NCBI GenBank assembly: GCA_018820005.1
Contig: JAHJOS010000142.1
Coordinates: forward strand, 1 to 6,373
Direction: 5' to 3'
Length of the DNA: 6,373 bases
Origin: Alphaproteobacteria bacterium
GTDB taxonomy: Bacteria; Pseudomonadota; Alphaproteobacteria; Rhizobiales; Devosiaceae
Of this stretch, positions 4,610 through 6,373 are shown one piece after another. Position numbers and translations under genes: made by a program. Below the pieces are notes generated by a model that was given only the letters and a program-made list of their open reading frames with translations, ran no database searches and was not told the origin of the DNA. The first letter of the stretch is position 1. Every line of letters begins with the position of its first letter.

Positions 4610-5128
4610 ATGAACCAGACCGACACTGCCCGCCCCGCCCTGCCCGATCCTTCGACCGCTCCCGAGCTGTTCGAGGGCCTGCTGACCCGTCGCGTGTTTG
4701 CCTTCATCATCGATCTGATCGTGATGGGGACCATGATCGTGGCATTTTCGCTGGTCGGACTGGTGGCCGGGTTCCTGACATTCGGGCTGGCCTGGCTGGC
4801 ACTGGCCTTCGTCGTGCCTGCCAGTATCGTGCTCTATTATGCGGCGACGCTGGGTTCGCCCAGTCGATCCACGCTGGGGATGCGCGCCATGGATCTGGTG
4901 CTGACGCCCACCCGGGGCCAGCCGCTTGATGGCTGGATGGCCTTTATCCATGCCGGCGTCTTCTGGATCACCACCTGGATTTCCTGGCCGATTTCGCTGC
5001 TGTTCGCGCTGTTCACCCCGCGCCGCCAGATGATCCACGACCTGGTGACCGGCACGCTGATGCTGCGCCGCTCGCCCATGGTACGGCACTGGAATGACCA
5101 CGCTGCGCGCAGCAGCAACGCATACTGA
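4610..5128 (+). CDS. RDD-family inner-membrane protein
   Basis: This 172-residue protein has the RDD domain layout: a polar N-terminus, then RRVFAFIIDLIV (27-38) with the signature Arg and Asp in the first membrane helix (about 30-53), a second helix (about 57-79), the loop segment STLGMRAMDL (87-96), a third helix (about 112-135), and FTPRRQMIHDLVTGT (135-149) holding the final conserved Asp. RDD proteins are small membrane proteins; some have been linked to Na+/H+ transport, but most have no proven role, and none can be assigned here. Start ATG 4610 was chosen on family pattern; the Shine-Dalgarno sequence is weak. It lies 60 bases after hemB and 59 before bpt on the same strand, so co-transcription is possible but the hairpin between hemB and this gene may limit it. 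Confidence 0.88.
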   Translation: MNQTDTARPALPDPSTAPELFEGLLTRRVFAFIIDLIVMGTMIVAFSLVGLVAGFLTFGLAWLALAFVVPASIVLYYAATLGSPSRSTLGMRAMDLVLTPTRGQPLDGWMAFIHAGVFWITTWISWPISLLFALFTPRRQMIHDLVTGTLMLRRSPMVRHWNDHAARSSNAY

Positions 5129-5132
5129 ACAA

Positions 5133-5161
5133 TTGCGGCGGCTGATTTGCGGGCGTAGACT
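5133..5161 (+). promoter_or_regulatory. Candidate promoter of bpt
   Basis: TTGCGG (5133-5138) and TAGACT (5156-5161) are separated by 17 bases in the short gap before bpt. Initiation near 5168 would leave about 20 bases of leader containing AAGGG (5177-5181). It is an eye-matched pair with moderate similarity to consensus. Confidence 0.3.
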
Positions 5162-5187
5162 GGTTGGGTCCAAGCCAAGGGTCATTG

Positions 5188-5916
5188 ATGACCGACCAGT
5201 CGCCTGAAACAACACAGCTCTTTCTGACGGCCGCCATGCCGTGCCCCTATCTGCCGGGCCGGCAGGAGCGCAAGCTGTTCACCCATCTGACGGGTCGGCG
5301 CGCCAGCACGCTGCACCACCTGCTCAGCGAGAACGGCTTCCGCCGCAGCCAGAACCTGATCTATCGCCCGGCCTGTGAAGGCTGCAATGCCTGCCAATCG
5401 GTCCGCATAGTTGCTGACGAGTTTGCTGCGTCCAAGCGCTTCCGCCGCGTGCTGCGCAACAATGAGGACATCAGCGTCGAGGTCCGTCCCACCGCAGCGA
5501 CCTCTGAACAGTATGAGCTGTTCAAGCGCTATGTCGATTCGCGCCACGCCGGTGGCGGCATGACGCAGATGAGCATGGTGGACTATGAATATATGGTCGA
5601 GGACACCCCGGTGCAGTCGGTGCTGGTGGAATACCGCCTGCATAGCCACCCCGGCCAGCCGCTGATCGCCGTTGCGCTGACCGATGTCATGCAGGATGGC
5701 CTCTCGATGGTCTATTCCTTCTACGATCCCGATCTGGCCCATCGAAGCCTGGGCACCTATCTGATCCTCGATCACATCGATCAGGTCCGCTCGGCCGGCT
5801 TGAGCTACGTCTATCTGGGCTATTGGGTGAAAGAATCGCCCAAAATGGCCTACAAGGCGCAATTCACGCCGCTCCAGGTGCAGCGAGGCCCCCTGGGCTG
5901 GTGCGCGCTGGACTGA
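5188..5916 (+). CDS. bpt: Aspartate/glutamate leucyltransferase (Bpt-type aminoacyl-tRNA-protein transferase)
   Basis: Bpt moves leucine from leucyl-tRNA to proteins whose N-terminal residue is Asp or Glu, marking them for ClpS/ClpAP degradation by the bacterial N-degron pathway; it acts in the cytosol. The 242-residue protein has the full architecture. The N-terminal ATE domain contains CPYLPGRQERKLFTHL (19-34) and YRPACEGCNACQSVRI (59-74), with C19, C63, C66 and C69 as possible metal or cluster ligands, as in the related ATE enzymes. The C-terminal GNAT-like half contains SMVYSFYDPDLAHRSLGTY and YVYLGYWVKESPKMAYK. I chose the ATG at 5188, since AAGGG is seven bases upstream and MTDQSPETTQLFLT matches the family start. 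Arginyl specificity, as in eukaryotic ATE1, is less likely because bacterial proteins of this length are usually Bpt. The gene is intact. Confidence 0.95.
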   Translation: MTDQSPETTQLFLTAAMPCPYLPGRQERKLFTHLTGRRASTLHHLLSENGFRRSQNLIYRPACEGCNACQSVRIVADEFAASKRFRRVLRNNEDISVEVRPTAATSEQYELFKRYVDSRHAGGGMTQMSMVDYEYMVEDTPVQSVLVEYRLHSHPGQPLIAVALTDVMQDGLSMVYSFYDPDLAHRSLGTYLILDHIDQVRSAGLSYVYLGYWVKESPKMAYKAQFTPLQVQRGPLGWCALD

Positions 5917-5982
5917 GCCGACGCCATCATTGCGCCTTAAGACTCCGCGACAGCGTCAGGCCAACACTTGACCGGATTGCCC

Positions 5983-6373
5983 ATGCCTGCCCTCTACCGA
6001 ACCATCCGTATCGGCCTGGTCCTGGGGGCTTTGGCCACAGCGACCCTGGCCATCGCAGCGCTGTTCGGCTTTGCCGTCGCCCCGTTCGACCTGCTCAACC
6101 ATGCCCAGATCCTGCTGTTTCCCGGCACGCTGGTGGCCCTGCTCATCGTGGCGCTGGCGCTGCGCGGGCAGCGGCGCAGCGTTGCCATGATCTATGTGTT
6201 CATGGGCATGGCGTCGTCAGCCAATGTGATGGTGCCCGACCTTCTGGCGGCTTTCCGCCACCGCCCGGCCGCCCCCGCCACCGGCAGCATCACCATGATG
6301 ACGCACAATGTGTTCGGCATGAACTACAGCCTGGCGCAGGTCAGCGCAGCCATTGCCGCAGAAAACCCTGACA
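5983..6373 (+). CDS. Membrane-anchored endonuclease/exonuclease/phosphatase family protein, N-terminal part (runs off the right edge)
   Basis: From the ATG at 5983 the frame stays open to the window end, giving 130 codons. Three hydrophobic segments (about 8-32, 42-60 and 67-91) form a membrane anchor. A short Pro/Ala linker follows, and then SITMMTHNVFGMN (102-114) and VSAAIAAENPD (120-130), which is the start of an EEP (DNase I-like) domain; N109 in THNV fits the metal-site Asn of the superfamily, and NPD would normally lead to (I/V)VALQE. The EEP domain probably faces the periplasm. The substrate cannot be told from this part; phosphodiesterase or phosphatase activity on nucleic acids or lipids is possible. 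The Shine-Dalgarno sequence is poor, and an in-frame TTG at 5977 is an alternative start. It lies 66 bases after bpt. The product name assumes the unseen rest of the domain is present. Confidence 0.8.
   Translation, partial: MPALYRTIRIGLVLGALATATLAIAALFGFAVAPFDLLNHAQILLFPGTLVALLIVALALRGQRRSVAMIYVFMGMASSANVMVPDLLAAFRHRPAAPATGSITMMTHNVFGMNYSLAQVSAAIAAENPD

Noticed and set aside
4460..5215. A 251-codon minus-strand frame covering the end of hemB and the RDD gene.
   Set aside because: It is rich in Gln, His, Arg and Gly with low-complexity character, and lies opposite well-supported genes. It is a shadow.
5182..5862. A 226-codon minus-strand frame opposite bpt.
   Set aside because: The frame mirrors bpt codons and shows no family pattern, whereas bpt has full domain support.
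5823..6371. A 182-codon plus-strand frame overlapping the end of bpt.
   Set aside because: Its translation is Pro/Arg/His-rich shadow sequence. The real gene here is in another frame, starting at 5983 and running off the window.

Overview
The window comes from the chromosome of a GC-rich alphaproteobacterium, almost certainly a Hyphomicrobiales (Rhizobiales) member; the protein style would fit a Devosia-like lineage, but that narrower placement is a guess. The evidence is the linkage of glyA, a small DUF6898-type gene, an L,D-transpeptidase, an LdtR-type MarR regulator, a DUF6163-type membrane protein and hemB, plus a Bpt-type aminoacyl-tRNA-protein transferase. There are no tRNA or rRNA genes, CRISPR arrays, insertion sequences or other mobile elements.

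Layout. From 1 to 3440 all genes are on the minus strand. In transcription order they are a DUF6163-type membrane protein (3440-3051), the MarR regulator ldtR (2829-2320) with its own terminator, an L,D-transpeptidase gene (2074-809) with a strong terminator, a 69-residue DUF6898-type protein (719-510), and the first 81 codons of glyA (244 to the window edge). From 3536 to the right edge everything is on the plus strand: hemB (porphobilinogen synthase), an RDD-family membrane protein, bpt, and the start of a membrane-anchored endonuclease/exonuclease/phosphatase protein that runs off the end. The hemB and DUF6163 genes diverge from a 95-base region that holds two plausible back-to-back promoters.

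Main observation. The L,D-transpeptidase gene is split by one in-frame TAG codon at 1441-1439. Reading through it gives a complete 421-residue protein: signal peptide, peptidoglycan-binding domain, and a YkuD domain with an intact SxGC active site. The stop lies near the start of the catalytic domain, at a position that aligns with a leucine in E. coli YcbB (LdtD). The next ATG is in the middle of a conserved catalytic-domain strand and has no ribosome-binding site. The neighbouring regulator ldtR appears intact, so the window shows an apparently intact regulator next to a damaged (or unusually expressed) likely target. The natural stop of ldtR is also TAG, which argues against general amber suppression. 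A recent nonsense mutation or a base-call error is the simplest explanation.

How the genes fit together. LdtR and the transpeptidase belong to a cell-wall remodelling and osmotic-stress module known from Liberibacter. glyA (one-carbon and glycine metabolism), hemB (tetrapyrrole synthesis) and bpt (N-degron tagging) are housekeeping genes. The other genes are poorly characterised membrane or small proteins.
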